A DNA stretch of 64,000 bases from Nitrospira sp. (GCA_005116955.1 SWDI01000005.1:97056-161055); one strand, 5' to 3'. Counted from the stretch's first letter, positions 7,741 to 18,023 are shown. Made by a program: numbers and translations. The notes: generated from the letters alone by a model not told the origin.

Positions 7741-8334
7741 TTATGTCGTCCCCTCCCCTTCGTCCACGACCTTCTCTCTGATATGAAACTGATTCATCGC
7801 GACATCCGGTCCACGATGGATCAGACATTCCAATGCATCAACAGCCCGTGCCAGACAAGGCTCAATAATGGCCATCTCATCCTGATTCACCCGCTCCAAT
7901 ACATAATCAGCAGAATTCTGACCAGGCGCGGGCCGACCGATTCCAATTTTCAATCGGATGAATTCTGGAGTCCCGAGTGCCTCTATGATGGATTTGATCC
8001 CATTGTGTCCCCCATGGCCACCAGATAGCTTGATCCTCAGCCGCCCTGGCTCCAAATCCAGATCATCGTGTATGACAATGAGTTTATTGGGGGTGAGATC
8101 GAACTCTCGGAAGAGGCCTTTCAAGGGAGGGCCGGTCACATTCATCCAATCGAGCAAGCCAGCCAGCTCGATCAATTCCCCTCCGAGCCTCCCAGATCCA
8201 CGCTGCGCGGTGCCACGCGGCGAGAGCCGGATCGACCATCGAGCGGCGGCCCGCTCGATGGCCCACATACCGATATTGTGGCGAGTCTGGGAATAGGCTT
8301 TCCCAGGATTGCCCAGTCCAAGGAGCAGACGCAA
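7741..8334 (-). CDS. pth: Peptidyl-tRNA hydrolase
   Basis: 197 residues. Cleaves the ester bond of peptidyl-tRNAs that fall off the ribosome. Key features are GLGNPGKAYSQTRHNIG with catalytic His19, the VIHDDLDLEPG segment with its conserved Asp, and SGGHGGHNGIKSI. The start is TTG, two bases after the ctc stop, with no better start nearby. Pth next to L25/Ctc and PRPP synthetase is a widespread bacterial arrangement. Confidence 0.95.
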   Translation of the reverse strand: MRLLLGLGNPGKAYSQTRHNIGMWAIERAAARWSIRLSPRGTAQRGSGRLGGELIELAGLLDWMNVTGPPLKGLFREFDLTPNKLIVIHDDLDLEPGRLRIKLSGGHGGHNGIKSIIEALGTPEFIRLKIGIGRPAPGQNSADYVLERVNQDEMAIIEPCLARAVDALECLIHRGPDVAMNQFHIREKVVDEGEGTT

Positions 8335-8336
8335 CG

Positions 8337-9110
8337 TTACTTCTTCTTTTCAGCTTCTTTCTTGTCACCCTTCGGAGCCGCGGCAGCTTCTTTCTTCTCG
8401 CCACCCTTGGCATCACCGGCAGGCACGGCCGCTCCAGCCTTGGCCGGTTCAGCACCGTCAGCTCCTGCTTCCTTGCCTTTCGCCACGACTTCCGGTTCGC
8501 CCGCTGCTCCCACACCACTGGTGAGCAAGGATTCGAGTTTGGCATCCGACATCGGTGCCGCGACACTGACCACCATTTGATCAGCATCATCCAGAAAACG
8601 GATACCTTCACGCGCCCCAAGTTCCTTCACATGGATGCCGCTGGCGATAGTCAAAGGGGAGGCATCGACCTCGATGTAATCGGGCAATGCATCAGGAAGA
8701 CACTCGATCTGAATATCGCGCATGTTGTGGTGTAAGATACCACCTTCCTTCACACCGGCTGGAATACCCCCAATGATCTTGATTGGAACTTTCACTCTGA
8801 TCGGCTTGCTCATGGAAATTTCAAAGAGGTCCGCGTGGAGGACGGCCCCGGTCACCGGATCGACTTGATAGTCACGCAAGAGCGCGGTTCGGTTCGGTTT
8901 GGACTTGGCACCGTCCACCGTGAGCGAAATCAACGCGGTACTACCGGCATGCGACTTTAAAATTTTGATCAATTCCCCAGGATTGACAGTCAATGACAGG
9001 CATTCCCCTTGTCCGTAGAGCACGGCCGGAATTTTCCCTGCCCGCCGCATCGACCGTGCAGCTCCCTTGCCCGCTTGTTCTCTCACGGCCACTGTTAAAT
9101 CGAATTTCAT
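8337..9110 (-). CDS. rplY: 50S ribosomal protein L25 / general stress protein Ctc
   Basis: 257 residues of the long Ctc form: an N-terminal L25 domain that binds 5S rRNA (FDLTVAVREQAGKGAARSMRR) and a C-terminal beta domain, ending in a low-complexity Ala/Lys/Glu tail of about 60 residues. I chose the ATG at 9110 over an ATG 11 codons earlier because GGAGG sits seven bases before it and the family begins at this point. Confidence 0.93.
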   Translation of the reverse strand: MKFDLTVAVREQAGKGAARSMRRAGKIPAVLYGQGECLSLTVNPGELIKILKSHAGSTALISLTVDGAKSKPNRTALLRDYQVDPVTGAVLHADLFEISMSKPIRVKVPIKIIGGIPAGVKEGGILHHNMRDIQIECLPDALPDYIEVDASPLTIASGIHVKELGAREGIRFLDDADQMVVSVAAPMSDAKLESLLTSGVGAAGEPEVVAKGKEAGADGAEPAKAGAAVPAGDAKGGEKKEAAAAPKGDKKEAEKKK

Positions 9111-9161
9111 GATCTTCCTCCGTCTCCTCGACTGCTCGCGCAAGACCCAGTCCCGACTGGG

Positions 9162-10103
9162 CTACGCAAATAATGAACTCACCGACTCATCTTCATGGAT
9201 CCGTCTGATGGCTTCGCCTAAGAGAGGCGCCACCGACAACGGATGCAACTTCGGACAGGCCAACTCTTTTCCTCGCAGCGGAATTGTGTTGGTCACCACC
9301 ACTTGGGACAGACAGGACGTCTGTAACCGTTCCAGCGCCGGGCCGGACAGCACCGCATGCGTGCATGCCGTGATCACATCTCGAGCCCCATGATCGAGAC
9401 AAGCCTGAGCCCCCTGAACAATGGTGCCTGCTGTATCGATCATGTCATCGAGGAGCAACACACTCTTCCCTTGCACATCTCCGATAATGTTCATGATTTG
9501 CGCTTGGTTCGGGCCTTCACGTCGCTTGTCAATAATCGCCAGGTTCGCCTGAAGGCGCTTGGCAAACGCCCTAGCCCGCTCCACGCCCCCTGCATCGGGC
9601 GAGACGACGACCAGATCCACGATTTTTTTCTTCACAATGTAGTCCAGCAACACTGGAAGGGCGTATAAGTGATCGACTGGCACGTTGAAAAATCCCTGGA
9701 TCTGCCCGGCATGAAGATCCATTGAAAGCACACGATCCGCTCCGGCCGTCGTAATCAAGTCAGCAACGAGCTTCGCCGTGATCGGAACGCGTGGTTGGTC
9801 CTTGCGGTCCTGACGAGCATATCCAAAATAAGGGACAACGGCAGTGATACGATTGGCCGACGAACGTTTCAACGCATCAATGATGATCAACAACTCCATC
9901 AAGGAATCGTTGACCGGTTGACAACAGGACTGCACAACGAACACATCGGCGCCACGCACATTTTCATCGATCTTGACCCGAATCTCTCCATCACTGAACG
10001 ACGAAACTGTCGCTTCACCTAGCTTCTGTCCCAAATACGCTGCGATCTCTTGGGCAAGCGAAAGATTGGCGTTGCCAGAGAAAATTTTTAGCTCTCTGTT
10101 CAT
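9162..10103 (-). CDS. prs: Ribose-phosphate pyrophosphokinase (PRPP synthetase)
   Basis: 313 residues after trimming to the ATG at 10103. Makes PRPP from ribose-5-phosphate and ATP for nucleotide, His and Trp synthesis. Visible: the ATP-binding flexible loop [10 protein letters not shown], the [11 protein letters not shown] segment, and the PRPP-binding loop [13 protein letters not shown]. An in-frame extension of 46 codons upstream lacks family similarity. It sits between ispE and ctc, a common bacterial order. Confidence 0.95.
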   Translation of the reverse strand: MNRELKIFSGNANLSLAQEIAAYLGQKLGEATVSSFSDGEIRVKIDENVRGADVFVVQSCCQPVNDSLMELLIIIDALKRSSANRITAVVPYFGYARQDRKDQPRVPITAKLVADLITTAGADRVLSMDLHAGQIQGFFNVPVDHLYALPVLLDYIVKKKIVDLVVVSPDAGGVERARAFAKRLQANLAIIDKRREGPNQAQIMNIIGDVQGKSVLLLDDMIDTAGTIVQGAQACLDHGARDVITACTHAVLSGPALERLQTSCLSQVVVTNTIPLRGKELACPKLHPLSVAPLLGEAIRRIHEDESVSSLFA

Positions 10104-10310
10104 GAAGAACGTACCCTGATCCGCCTTCTCGTTTTTCTCTAACCTGCTGGATTCTCTAGCGGTTCTTGTGCCGTGAGCGATGGTGGTTTTTCTGCAAACC
10201 ACCCCCCATTTACTGCACACACGACCGGCGAGGCCAATCAAAGGGTGAAACTTTATCGGAAATCACGAGCATCTGTCAACAAACGATCATGGAACGTTTG
10301 TCCGGCACGC

Positions 10311-11219
10311 TCAGAAATCGGAGGTGGTTGAAACCGCATAGACCTTGAGATGGGGTTCAGTTTGAAAACTTGACTGGGCCTGCCGAGCTGCCGTCTCGTC
10401 ACGAAACACACCAAAGACCGTGGCCCCACTCCCCGACAATAAAGCCGCCTCGGCCCCTTCAGCAAGCAGTTTCTGCTTGACTCTGTGAAGGGTTGGGTGG
10501 GCCTTGAACACCGAGGCTTCAAAATCGTTTTCAGCCGCTTGGAGCACACTCTCCCATGAGAGCGCAGAAGCTTTCCCCAGCGTTATATGGACATCCGAAA
10601 GCGGCCGTACCCCTGTTCGGCTTATGGAAAGCTGTTGATATGCCCACTTTGTTTCGACCGGGAACCCGGGATTCACCAGGACCACCCATCGGCTCCCCTT
10701 GATTCGCACCGGGGCCACCTTCTCACCTCTCCCTTCCACGATTGCGGAAGGAGCAAATAAGAAAAACGGGACATCGCTTCCGAGTGCTTGGCCAACGCGA
10801 GCCATCTTTTCCCTCGACCACCCTAAATTCAACAGCTGGTTCAGCCCGATAATCGTCGCAGCCGCATCGCTGCTCCCACCTCCCAACCCGGCTCCCATCG
10901 GAATTCGCTTTGCGAGCACCAGATCCAATCCAATGACTCGTCCACTGTGCTCAAGTACCGCCGCTGCGGCACGATAGACTAGGTTGGAAGGGTCTGTCTT
11001 CAACGAAGAGTCATCGCATTGCAAGGTGATGGACGAATGTTTGTCGCTAAGGGAGATCGAGAGCTCGTCCTCCAACTGCACAATCTGCATCAGCGACCAG
11101 AGATTATGATAGCCATCTGGCCGACGGTCGAGAATGCGGAGCACGAGATTGATTTTTGCGGGTGCGAAAACGGTAAGGGACGTGGACAAGACGGTCGATC
11201 GGGAAGATGGATTAGTCAC
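10311..11219 (-). CDS. ispE: 4-diphosphocytidyl-2-C-methyl-D-erythritol kinase
   Basis: 302 residues. GHMP kinase that phosphorylates CDP-ME in the non-mevalonate isoprenoid pathway. The ATP-binding motif PMGAGLGGGSSDAA and the N-terminal FAPAKINLVLRI are both present. The GTG start at 11219 overlaps the pilR stop by 8 bp and has an AAGGAGG Shine-Dalgarno close by. The 200-bp gap to prs holds no tRNA that I can see. Confidence 0.95.
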   Translation of the reverse strand: MTNPSSRSTVLSTSLTVFAPAKINLVLRILDRRPDGYHNLWSLMQIVQLEDELSISLSDKHSSITLQCDDSSLKTDPSNLVYRAAAAVLEHSGRVIGLDLVLAKRIPMGAGLGGGSSDAAATIIGLNQLLNLGWSREKMARVGQALGSDVPFFLFAPSAIVEGRGEKVAPVRIKGSRWVVLVNPGFPVETKWAYQQLSISRTGVRPLSDVHITLGKASALSWESVLQAAENDFEASVFKAHPTLHRVKQKLLAEGAEAALLSGSGATVFGVFRDETAARQAQSSFQTEPHLKVYAVSTTSDF

Positions 11220-12597
11220 GACCTCCTTTTATAGCATACTTCTCCAGGCGATACCGAAATGATCTGGTGTTCAGACGGAGCATGCGTGCTGCTTTCTTTT
11301 TGACCCATTTTGATCGCTCAAGTGCCTTCAGTAACAAATCCTTTTCGATGCCGTTGATGAGCCCCTCAAGATCCAGCCCCTCATCAGTCAGATCCATCGG
11401 CATCGCCGTGTGCTGCGACTGCGTCGCAGGTCGATGAAGCCATCCATGTACCTCAGTGTCGGTCACAAGCTCTGCTGTTGCAAATGCGACGACCCGTTCG
11501 ATCAGATTCTCCAACTCACGCACATTGCCGCGCCATTCATGACTCAGCAAAACATGCATTGCTTCCTGGCTAATCACGGGTTTGGGCTTGCCGCTTTCCT
11601 TTGAAAACCGTTCCAGAAAGTGAGTGACCAGTAACGGAATATCACCGGTACGCATGCGCAAAGGTGGAAGCCGTATAGGGATCACGTCCAACCGATAGTA
11701 GAGGTCTTCACGGAACGAACCATCCGCAACCGCTTTCTCAAGATCTTTGTTGGTGGCGGCGACCACACGCACATCGACCTTGACGTCGTGATTGCCACCG
11801 ACTCGCCTAAATTCTCTCTCTTGAATCACGCGCAGAAGCTTGACCTGAATAGTAGGAGTCGTATCACCGATCTCATCGAGAAAGATGGTCCCTCCATCGG
11901 CAACCTCGAATAATCCGGCTTTATTGGCAATAGCCCCCGTGAACGAGCCCTTCATGTGGCCGAACAGCTCACTCTCCAATAGCGTCTCAGGTACCGCGCT
12001 GCAGTTAACCGCCACAAACGGCATGACGCTTCTGGCGCTGTTGTAGTGAATCGCACGCGCGACCAACTCTTTTCCTGTTCCACTTTCGCCGCAGATCAGG
12101 ACATTGCTTTTTGAATCAGCAACCTTTCGTACGACGTCGAACACCTTCTGCATCGCCTCGCTCTGGCCGACCAGCTGCGCGAATGACGACTGACTGGCCA
12201 TCTCCCGCTTGAGCAGCATGTTCTCGGTCGTGAGACGCCGTTTTTCAAGGGCATTGCGAATGATCAGCTGAACTTCATCGACCTGGAATGGTTTGGTCAG
12301 ATAGTCGTACGCACCTTGCTTCATGGCCTCGACGGCGGAATCCGCGCTGGCAAAGGCCGTGATGATCAACACGACAGTTTCTGGAGAGGCAGACTTGACG
12401 GCTTTCAGGACCTCCATGCCATCAATCTTCGGCATCCGCAAATCGGTGATGACGAGATCAAAGATTTCTCTATTCAGCAGCTCAATGGCCTCTTCGCCGT
12501 CCATGGCGCTGGTCACGGCATACCCAGCCCGCTTGAGCATGATGCTCAATACGTCGCGCAAGCTTTGTTCGTCATCAACAACTAGGATCTTTTCCAC
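11212..12597 (-). CDS. pilR: Sigma-54-dependent response regulator, PilR/NtrC type
   Basis: 461 residues: receiver domain with phospho-acceptor Asp52 (TDLRMPK) and Lys102, AAA+ domain with Walker A GESGTGKE, and a C-terminal Fis-type helix-turn-helix. It activates sigma-54 promoters when phosphorylated. The sigma-54 contact loop reads GSFTGA, not GAFTGA (about residues 214-220). The start is GTG, overlapping pilS by 16 bp. The PilR name rests on the pilS and pilC neighbours; NtrC-like alternatives cannot be fully excluded. Confidence 0.88.
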   Translation of the reverse strand: MEKILVVDDEQSLRDVLSIMLKRAGYAVTSAMDGEEAIELLNREIFDLVITDLRMPKIDGMEVLKAVKSASPETVVLIITAFASADSAVEAMKQGAYDYLTKPFQVDEVQLIIRNALEKRRLTTENMLLKREMASQSSFAQLVGQSEAMQKVFDVVRKVADSKSNVLICGESGTGKELVARAIHYNSARSVMPFVAVNCSAVPETLLESELFGHMKGSFTGAIANKAGLFEVADGGTIFLDEIGDTTPTIQVKLLRVIQEREFRRVGGNHDVKVDVRVVAATNKDLEKAVADGSFREDLYYRLDVIPIRLPPLRMRTGDIPLLVTHFLERFSKESGKPKPVISQEAMHVLLSHEWRGNVRELENLIERVVAFATAELVTDTEVHGWLHRPATQSQHTAMPMDLTDEGLDLEGLINGIEKDLLLKALERSKWVKKKAARMLRLNTRSFRYRLEKYAIKGGRD

Positions 12598-14276
12598 GGC
12601 TCTCTACCTTCGTGCCAGAGTCGTACGCCTGAATCCCCTGTACGGGGCAAGCAGACGCCAAATCGTGTCCCGTGCCCTTCCTGACTGTCCACTTTGATCC
12701 ACCCTCCGTGAAGATCGACGATACGATGGACGGCAGCCAACCCTAATCCAGAGCCTTGCTTTTTGGTGGTAAAGAACGGAAGAAATATTTTACTGAGATT
12801 GTTCTTCGGGATGCCTTCTCCGGTATCTTGGAATGAGACCTCTACCACCTCAGCCTTTCGCCCACCGACATCGATCGTTCTACCCCCCGTTGAGATCGTC
12901 AGTTCTCCACCCTTCGGCATGGCATCGAAGGCATTCACCGCCAGGTTCCAGAACACTTGTTTCATTTGATCCTGATCCACTTGCGCGGGCAATGCCCCGG
13001 TGCACGGTGCCGCCGCGATAGTGATATTCGTTCTGCCTCGTGCTTCATGTTGTACCAGATCAAGAGTCTCAGCAAGGACTTTGTTTAAATCGTACTCTGC
13101 CAAATTTAGTGCTGGTGGCCTGGCATACTGAAGAAACTCCGTGATGATCGTATCCAACCGTGTCGCTTCCCGAACCGCAATGTCCATCAGGCGTTGGCTG
13201 GTTTCATCGGCCTGGAGATCCTTTCGAAGCATCTGCATCGCCCCAGCCAATGCACCCAAGGGATTCCTAATTTCGTGGGCCATCCCCGCCGACATCTCCC
13301 CCAGGCTGGCCAACCACTCCTTCCGCTGCATTTCTTCTTCGAGATCACGGATCTGAGTGAGATCCTTGAACACGCCAACCAGTCCCGTTTGCTCTCCGTG
13401 CTCGTGCAGAGGTGCGAGCGTCATACCGAGAATCAACCGATTGCCGTCGGACCGTTTGCACTCCACTTCGAACCGCATATTGGAGAACACATCCTGCACA
13501 AGATTGTTATCTTGCTGACTGGGATGCCAGTTAAACACTTCCCGCCAGGGACGTTCCTGTACTTGCTCAAAACTATAACCCGTGGCTTCCTGCGCCGCGG
13601 GATTGAAGGACGTAATCCGACCCTTCTCATCGGCCGTAAAAACGCCGCTGCTGATACTATGAACGATATTCTCATGGAATGCTTGAAGGCGGCTCAGTCC
13701 CTGTTCTTTTTCACGGAGCGATTGATCTGCCAACTGAAGCTGATCCGCAAGGGCCCCGCTTAAAAAGCCAACGACAAGGAACGCCAGACCGTAGACGCCG
13801 AAGGCCTGGAGTGTTTCAGCGGCACTGAGGTCAGCATGGGGCAACCATCCCCATACTTCAACAAGACCATAGAGCTGCACATTGGTCAAAATCCCAAACA
13901 GGATGATGCAGAGACTGGCCGTCAATAGGCCCACCCGGCGACGCGGGACCAAACTTGCCACTGTCACACTGATCACATAGAGCACCGCGAACGGGCTTTC
14001 GATTCCGCCCGTCCTTGCAATCAAAACGGTCTCGAGCAAGAAGTCGACGGCGATCTGAGCCCAGGCAAATTGTACAAGAGCTTCAGGAGTAGCCAGTAGC
14101 CGGAACAGGAACGCGTAGAGGATCGTGACCGCATAGGTGAAGATGATCAAGGCATAGAACGTTTCAACCCGTTCGCCCTTGGTGACCTGAAATGCGAGGG
14201 AAAGTCCTAATAGCAGAGTGACGATAACGACTCGCCATCCCATTAACCGGTAGATTCTTGCTTTAATATCGCTCAT
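12582..14276 (-). CDS. pilS: Membrane sensor histidine kinase, PilS type
   Basis: 564 residues: about six N-terminal membrane helices (to roughly residue 190), a PAS domain (ENIVHSISSGVFTADEKGRI), a HisKA domain with H-box AHEIRNPLGAL (His334) and a C-terminal HATPase with GSGLGLAAV. It should autophosphorylate and pass phosphate to PilR directly downstream. I prefer the ATG at 14276, which follows a G-rich purine stretch, over one six codons earlier. Confidence 0.88.
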   Translation of the reverse strand: MSDIKARIYRLMGWRVVIVTLLLGLSLAFQVTKGERVETFYALIIFTYAVTILYAFLFRLLATPEALVQFAWAQIAVDFLLETVLIARTGGIESPFAVLYVISVTVASLVPRRRVGLLTASLCIILFGILTNVQLYGLVEVWGWLPHADLSAAETLQAFGVYGLAFLVVGFLSGALADQLQLADQSLREKEQGLSRLQAFHENIVHSISSGVFTADEKGRITSFNPAAQEATGYSFEQVQERPWREVFNWHPSQQDNNLVQDVFSNMRFEVECKRSDGNRLILGMTLAPLHEHGEQTGLVGVFKDLTQIRDLEEEMQRKEWLASLGEMSAGMAHEIRNPLGALAGAMQMLRKDLQADETSQRLMDIAVREATRLDTIITEFLQYARPPALNLAEYDLNKVLAETLDLVQHEARGRTNITIAAAPCTGALPAQVDQDQMKQVFWNLAVNAFDAMPKGGELTISTGGRTIDVGGRKAEVVEVSFQDTGEGIPKNNLSKIFLPFFTTKKQGSGLGLAAVHRIVDLHGGWIKVDSQEGHGTRFGVCLPRTGDSGVRLWHEGREPWKRS

Positions 14277-14432
14277 AGGCCCACCCGCCGTCATGACGTG
14301 ATTAGACCTATCCTCACGTTCATAGAGAAATGTGGTGCCGAGATGACATCGAGGTAGGGTCTATTCAGCTCCTAACGACCAGAGTCAGCCTTCTGCAATG
14401 GATATATTTCTGAGAAACAGACACATCCGTGT

Positions 14433-15650
14433 TCATGAGCTGATTGCCTGGGCCATCGTGAAGATAGGCAGATACATCGCCACCACGATGAATCCGATGA
14501 GGACTCCGAGGAAAACCATCATCATCGGTTCCAGCAATGCGGTCAGTGAGGCAACCGCCTGATCCACCTCGTCCTCGTAAAAATCTGCAATTTTCCCTAA
14601 CATGGCATCGAGCGCACCCGTTGATTCGCCGACCGCGATCATGTGTGTCACCATCTTCGGGAACACCTGACTTTTCGCGAGCGGCTCGGAGATCGTCTTG
14701 CCTCCGCTGATACTCACCCTGGCGTTGACCAGGGCTTCTTCGATGATTTTATTACCCGAAGTCTTTGCGCAAATCGTCAAGGCATCCAACAAGGGTACGC
14801 CGCTGGTGATGAGTGTGCCCAACGTTCTCGTAAACTTCGCCACCGACGCTTTTCGCACCAAATCTCCAAAAACAGGCGTCTTCAGGAGCAGTTTGTCGAT
14901 CTGATACTTCCCATTGGCCGTTGCGTAGTATTTCTTGAACGCCACGACTGCAAGAATCACCCCACCGAGAATGATGTACCAGCTCGACTGAGCAAAATTG
15001 CTCATATCAATCACGAGCTGAGTAGGGGCAGGGAGCCCCACTTTTCCGCCAGACATATCTTTGAACATCTTCTCAAACACCGGGATCACGAAGATCATCA
15101 ATACAGCAATCACGATAAAGGCGATTCCCATAATCGACGCCGGGTACACCATGGCGCTTTTGATTTGCCCCTTCAATTTCATCGCTTTTTCAATATACTT
15201 GGAAAGTCGACCAAGAATGGTATCGAGCAACCCTCCAACTTCTCCCGCATGCACCATGTTGACATACAAATCGTCAAAGACTTTGGGGTGCTTGCGGAGG
15301 GCATCTGAAAACGTCGAACCTCCCTCGACTTGAACTTTGATCGCACCCACGGATTTCCTCAGTACTGCATTCTCTGATTGGTTCGATAGGATTTCCAGAC
15401 ACTGAATCAAGGGCAACCCGGCATTAATCATGGTCCCGAATTGCCTGGTGAAAACGACCAAGTCCTTTTCGCTCACTCCGCCACCGAGCTTAAAGCTGAA
15501 TCCCTCCTGGGTCGCCTTCTCCTCGAGGCTCGTCACCACCACGCTTTGTTTGCGTAGTTGCTCCACCGCTTCATCGCGCGACTTCGCGACGAGTTCACCC
15601 TTTTTCACCGCTCCGGACTTGCTCCGCCCAACATATGCAAACGTGGCCAT
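14433..15650 (-). CDS. pilC: Type IV pilus inner-membrane platform protein PilC (T2SF family)
   Basis: 405 residues with two repeated T2SSF domains and three to four membrane segments, ending in a typical PilC tail (LPIFTMAQAIS). PilC organises pilin assembly above the PilB/PilT motors in the inner membrane. Full length, with the family N-terminus (FAYVGRSKSGAVKKGE). It lies upstream of pilS-pilR on the same strand. Confidence 0.94.
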   Translation of the reverse strand: MATFAYVGRSKSGAVKKGELVAKSRDEAVEQLRKQSVVVTSLEEKATQEGFSFKLGGGVSEKDLVVFTRQFGTMINAGLPLIQCLEILSNQSENAVLRKSVGAIKVQVEGGSTFSDALRKHPKVFDDLYVNMVHAGEVGGLLDTILGRLSKYIEKAMKLKGQIKSAMVYPASIMGIAFIVIAVLMIFVIPVFEKMFKDMSGGKVGLPAPTQLVIDMSNFAQSSWYIILGGVILAVVAFKKYYATANGKYQIDKLLLKTPVFGDLVRKASVAKFTRTLGTLITSGVPLLDALTICAKTSGNKIIEEALVNARVSISGGKTISEPLAKSQVFPKMVTHMIAVGESTGALDAMLGKIADFYEDEVDQAVASLTALLEPMMMVFLGVLIGFIVVAMYLPIFTMAQAISS

Positions 15651-15797
15651 AGATTCTCGTTCTGTTATGGCTCCCTGAGCCGGTTATACGGGAAAACTAA
15701 GACTACGAAGCGAGTCTACTGGGGGGTCGAAAACCTGTCAAAAACAATTGCATTATTTACCGGACGGCTGAAGAGGTCGTATTTGCAGCCGAGGTCA

Positions 15798-16340
15798 TTA
15801 GGCAAGCGGAGGTGCCACATTCGTGTCGCGATACCCTCGATACAGGTAATGTAACCCTGAGGCCAGGGTGAATCCAACCATTAGGGCGACGAGTGGAGTA
15901 AGCATGGAGCGGTCAAGTCCTCGCCATGTCAAAAGGACAATCAGCAGGACGTAGCTCAACTGAAACAACGTCGTTCCTTTTCCCAAGAACGTCGGCGTCA
16001 CATTAATTGGTGTATTGGTGACGTGAGCCACCACAGTCCCCAGGAGGAGAATAATGTCCCGGCTCACGACCAGGATGACCAGCCAGGACGGCACCAAATG
16101 CAACATCGCCAGCGAGATGAAACTCGACGTCAGCAGCAGCTTGTCTGCCAAAGGGTCAAGTACGGTCCCTAATCGTGTCCGCTGATTCAGTTTGCGTGCA
16201 AGATACCCGTCAATGGCATCTGTCAGTCCGGCGATGAGTAGTGTCAAGAGTGCGAACCCATATGAGCCGTAGGTCATGAACCCTATGTAGACGGGGATCA
16301 GGAGGATGCGAAGAATCGTGAGGCTATTGGGGATATTCAT
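15798..16340 (-). CDS. pgsA: CDP-diacylglycerol--glycerol-3-phosphate 3-phosphatidyltransferase
   Basis: 180 residues, four to five membrane helices, normal PgsA size. The CDP-alcohol phosphotransferase motif is complete at residues 41-66 (Asp41, Asp44-Gly45, Ala48-Arg49, Gly58, Asp62, Asp66). It makes phosphatidylglycerol phosphate in membrane lipid synthesis. A strong promoter lies just upstream. Confidence 0.93.
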   Translation of the reverse strand: MNIPNSLTILRILLIPVYIGFMTYGSYGFALLTLLIAGLTDAIDGYLARKLNQRTRLGTVLDPLADKLLLTSSFISLAMLHLVPSWLVILVVSRDIILLLGTVVAHVTNTPINVTPTFLGKGTTLFQLSYVLLIVLLTWRGLDRSMLTPLVALMVGFTLASGLHYLYRGYRDTNVAPPLA

Positions 16341-16375
16341 GGGATGGAACTAGCCGCGCCTCTGACTGGATGAGG

Positions 16376-16410
16376 GGTGGCATCATAGTAATCGACGCGA
16401 CGCTTGTCAA
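16376..16410 (-). promoter_or_regulatory. Sigma-70 promoter for pgsA
   Basis: Perfect TTGACA (16405-16410), 17-bp spacer, TATGAT (16382-16387) on the minus strand, giving a leader of about 36 nt before the pgsA ATG. Confidence 0.75.
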
Positions 16411-16414
16411 CGAG

Positions 16415-16457
16415 TTGCAGGCTGTATAGATGACCTTCTATAATCGAGAGATTATAG
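16415..16457 (+). promoter_or_regulatory. Promoter with a palindrome over the -10 box
   Basis: TTGCAG (16415-16420), 18-bp spacer, TATAAT (16439-16444). The -10 is inside a perfect inverted repeat CTATAATC-GAGA-GATTATAG (16438-16457), a likely operator covering the start of transcription. It reads toward the small protein gene at 16496. Confidence 0.6.
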
Positions 16458-16495
16458 ACTTGTCGTCAACTGTTATTTCTGGGGGATAAGGAAGC

Positions 16496-16813
16496 ATGAG
16501 CACGTTGCCACTGATGTTTAAGAAAGAAGGATTGGTCGAGAAACATCAGCTTGAAGGAGTTGATCCGAGCGATCGATATTTTAACCGCACCATTCTGGTC
16601 AATCGGACTTCATCGGGATACTCGGGGAAGATTATGTATGAAGCCTTCGTTGTTGAGAGTTCTTCACACTCGACCATTGCCGCAACAGTAAAAGAATTAG
16701 TGGATAAACTTCAAGGGTTCGGGTTCACTCGCATGAGAACGCGGGCCAATTTTAAGGGAACTCGCTATCTCGCCGAAAAAGAAACGTGGCTTGACTATCC
16801 CGATCAGGCTTAA
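16496..16813 (+). CDS. Conserved small protein of unknown function
   Basis: 105 residues, no signal peptide or membrane segment, compact alpha/beta pattern. An AAGGAAG Shine-Dalgarno precedes the ATG and a clear promoter lies upstream, so it is very likely expressed. The sequence ends KETWLDYPDQA. Its last codons overlap by 4 bp the 3' end of the serine hydrolase gene on the other strand. No family recognised. Confidence 0.75.
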   Translation: MSTLPLMFKKEGLVEKHQLEGVDPSDRYFNRTILVNRTSSGYSGKIMYEAFVVESSSHSTIAATVKELVDKLQGFGFTRMRTRANFKGTRYLAEKETWLDYPDQA

Positions 16814-17946
16814 ATCGAGCCGATGAATTCCTGATACACCAGATCATGGATCGCCGGACGGAACTCCCGAATCGCTTCATTCCTGCTTGATGGATGCACT
16901 CGATTTGAGAGCAGAACGACCTCCAGCTCTCGCACAGGATCAATCCAGAGGGACGTCCCCGTGTAGCCGAGATGGCCAAATGATTGAGCTGCGAAATGGC
17001 ATCCTGCAGATGAAGGAACTGACGGTGTATCCCACCCGAGCGCCCAGCTGGAAGATCCTTCCAATTTCTGTCTTCGTGTAAATTCATGGACCATGGCCCG
17101 ATCGAGAATCGTTACTCGGCCATGATACGCTCCCAACCACTCGCCTGAGATCGTCAACACCGCATCTACAGTCCCAAACAGCCCGGCATGACCAGCCTCA
17201 CCACCCAACGCAGCTGCATTCTGATCGTGGACTTCTCCACATAAGAGATGTCCTCGCCATCGATCAATTTCCGTCGGCGCTATACCACCCATATCAGCAT
17301 CTAGGCTATGAGAAAGTGCACGGTGCTGTCCGGACAGGATAAATCCCATCCGTGGCTTACCCAACGGGCACACAATGTGCTCAAGAAAATACTCGCTCAT
17401 CGATTGTCCGCTGATTCGCTCAATAATAAAGCCGAGCAACATGAAGCCGAGATCGCTGTACAGGCTGCGTGTGCCTCGTTCGTATACTGGCGCCTCAGAC
17501 CGAATGAGACTGAGCATCGTACGTTTGGCCTGCCCTCGCTCGCCAGCCGACGAAGGGATTACTCCATCCGGTCTGAGTTGTTCATAGAATCCTCGCCAGC
17601 CAGGCAAACCAGAAGAATGCGTCAGTATGTGGCGAATCGTCGCAGAGCCGATGAACGTATCAGCACATTCCGAAAGATGGTCGGCCACATAGTCATCAAG
17701 CTGGCAACGGCCTTTCTGCATCAACAAAACGAGGGCCGTAACGGTGGCCAACGGTTTTGTCAACGAAGCCAGGTCATAAATTGTGGAGGGACGGACGGGA
17801 GATCCTGGAGGGACGGTTGAAAGATGACCGGCATGAAAGCGAGAAACCGGTCTATTGCCACACCGCACCGCCAATACAGCCCCCGGAAAGACCCCGTCGG
17901 TAACGGCTCGATCGAGTGCTGCTTGGATCACACTAAGATTGGGCAT
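16810..17946 (-). CDS. Serine hydrolase of the beta-lactamase/penicillin-binding family
   Basis: 378 residues. The catalytic SxxK is SLTK at residues 61-64 in a typical context (YDLASLTKPLATVTAL). The second motif is YSDLGF, a Tyr-Ser-Asp variant of YxN. The region GEAGHAGLFGTVDAV is also characteristic. Related proteins (EstB, class C-like esterases, AmpH) act on esters, amides or peptidoglycan pieces. No signal peptide is evident, so it may be cytoplasmic. Being next to the division cluster does not prove a cell-wall role. Confidence 0.85.
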   Translation of the reverse strand: MPNLSVIQAALDRAVTDGVFPGAVLAVRCGNRPVSRFHAGHLSTVPPGSPVRPSTIYDLASLTKPLATVTALVLLMQKGRCQLDDYVADHLSECADTFIGSATIRHILTHSSGLPGWRGFYEQLRPDGVIPSSAGERGQAKRTMLSLIRSEAPVYERGTRSLYSDLGFMLLGFIIERISGQSMSEYFLEHIVCPLGKPRMGFILSGQHRALSHSLDADMGGIAPTEIDRWRGHLLCGEVHDQNAAALGGEAGHAGLFGTVDAVLTISGEWLGAYHGRVTILDRAMVHEFTRRQKLEGSSSWALGWDTPSVPSSAGCHFAAQSFGHLGYTGTSLWIDPVRELEVVLLSNRVHPSSRNEAIREFRPAIHDLVYQEFIGSI

Positions 17947-18023
17947 CGGGATGAGGATGACGGGGTATGATCAGGAGTAATGATCACGCATGACACAGCG
18001 GAAGCGCTCTCAATCAGAAACAG

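Noticed and set aside
10104..10310. Possible tRNA between ispE and prs
   Set aside because: A tRNA-Gln often lies here in other bacteria, but no T-loop or acceptor pairing is visible on either strand.
14643..15308. 221-codon plus-strand ORF
   Set aside because: Antisense shadow of pilC, rich in His/Arg; pilC is certain.
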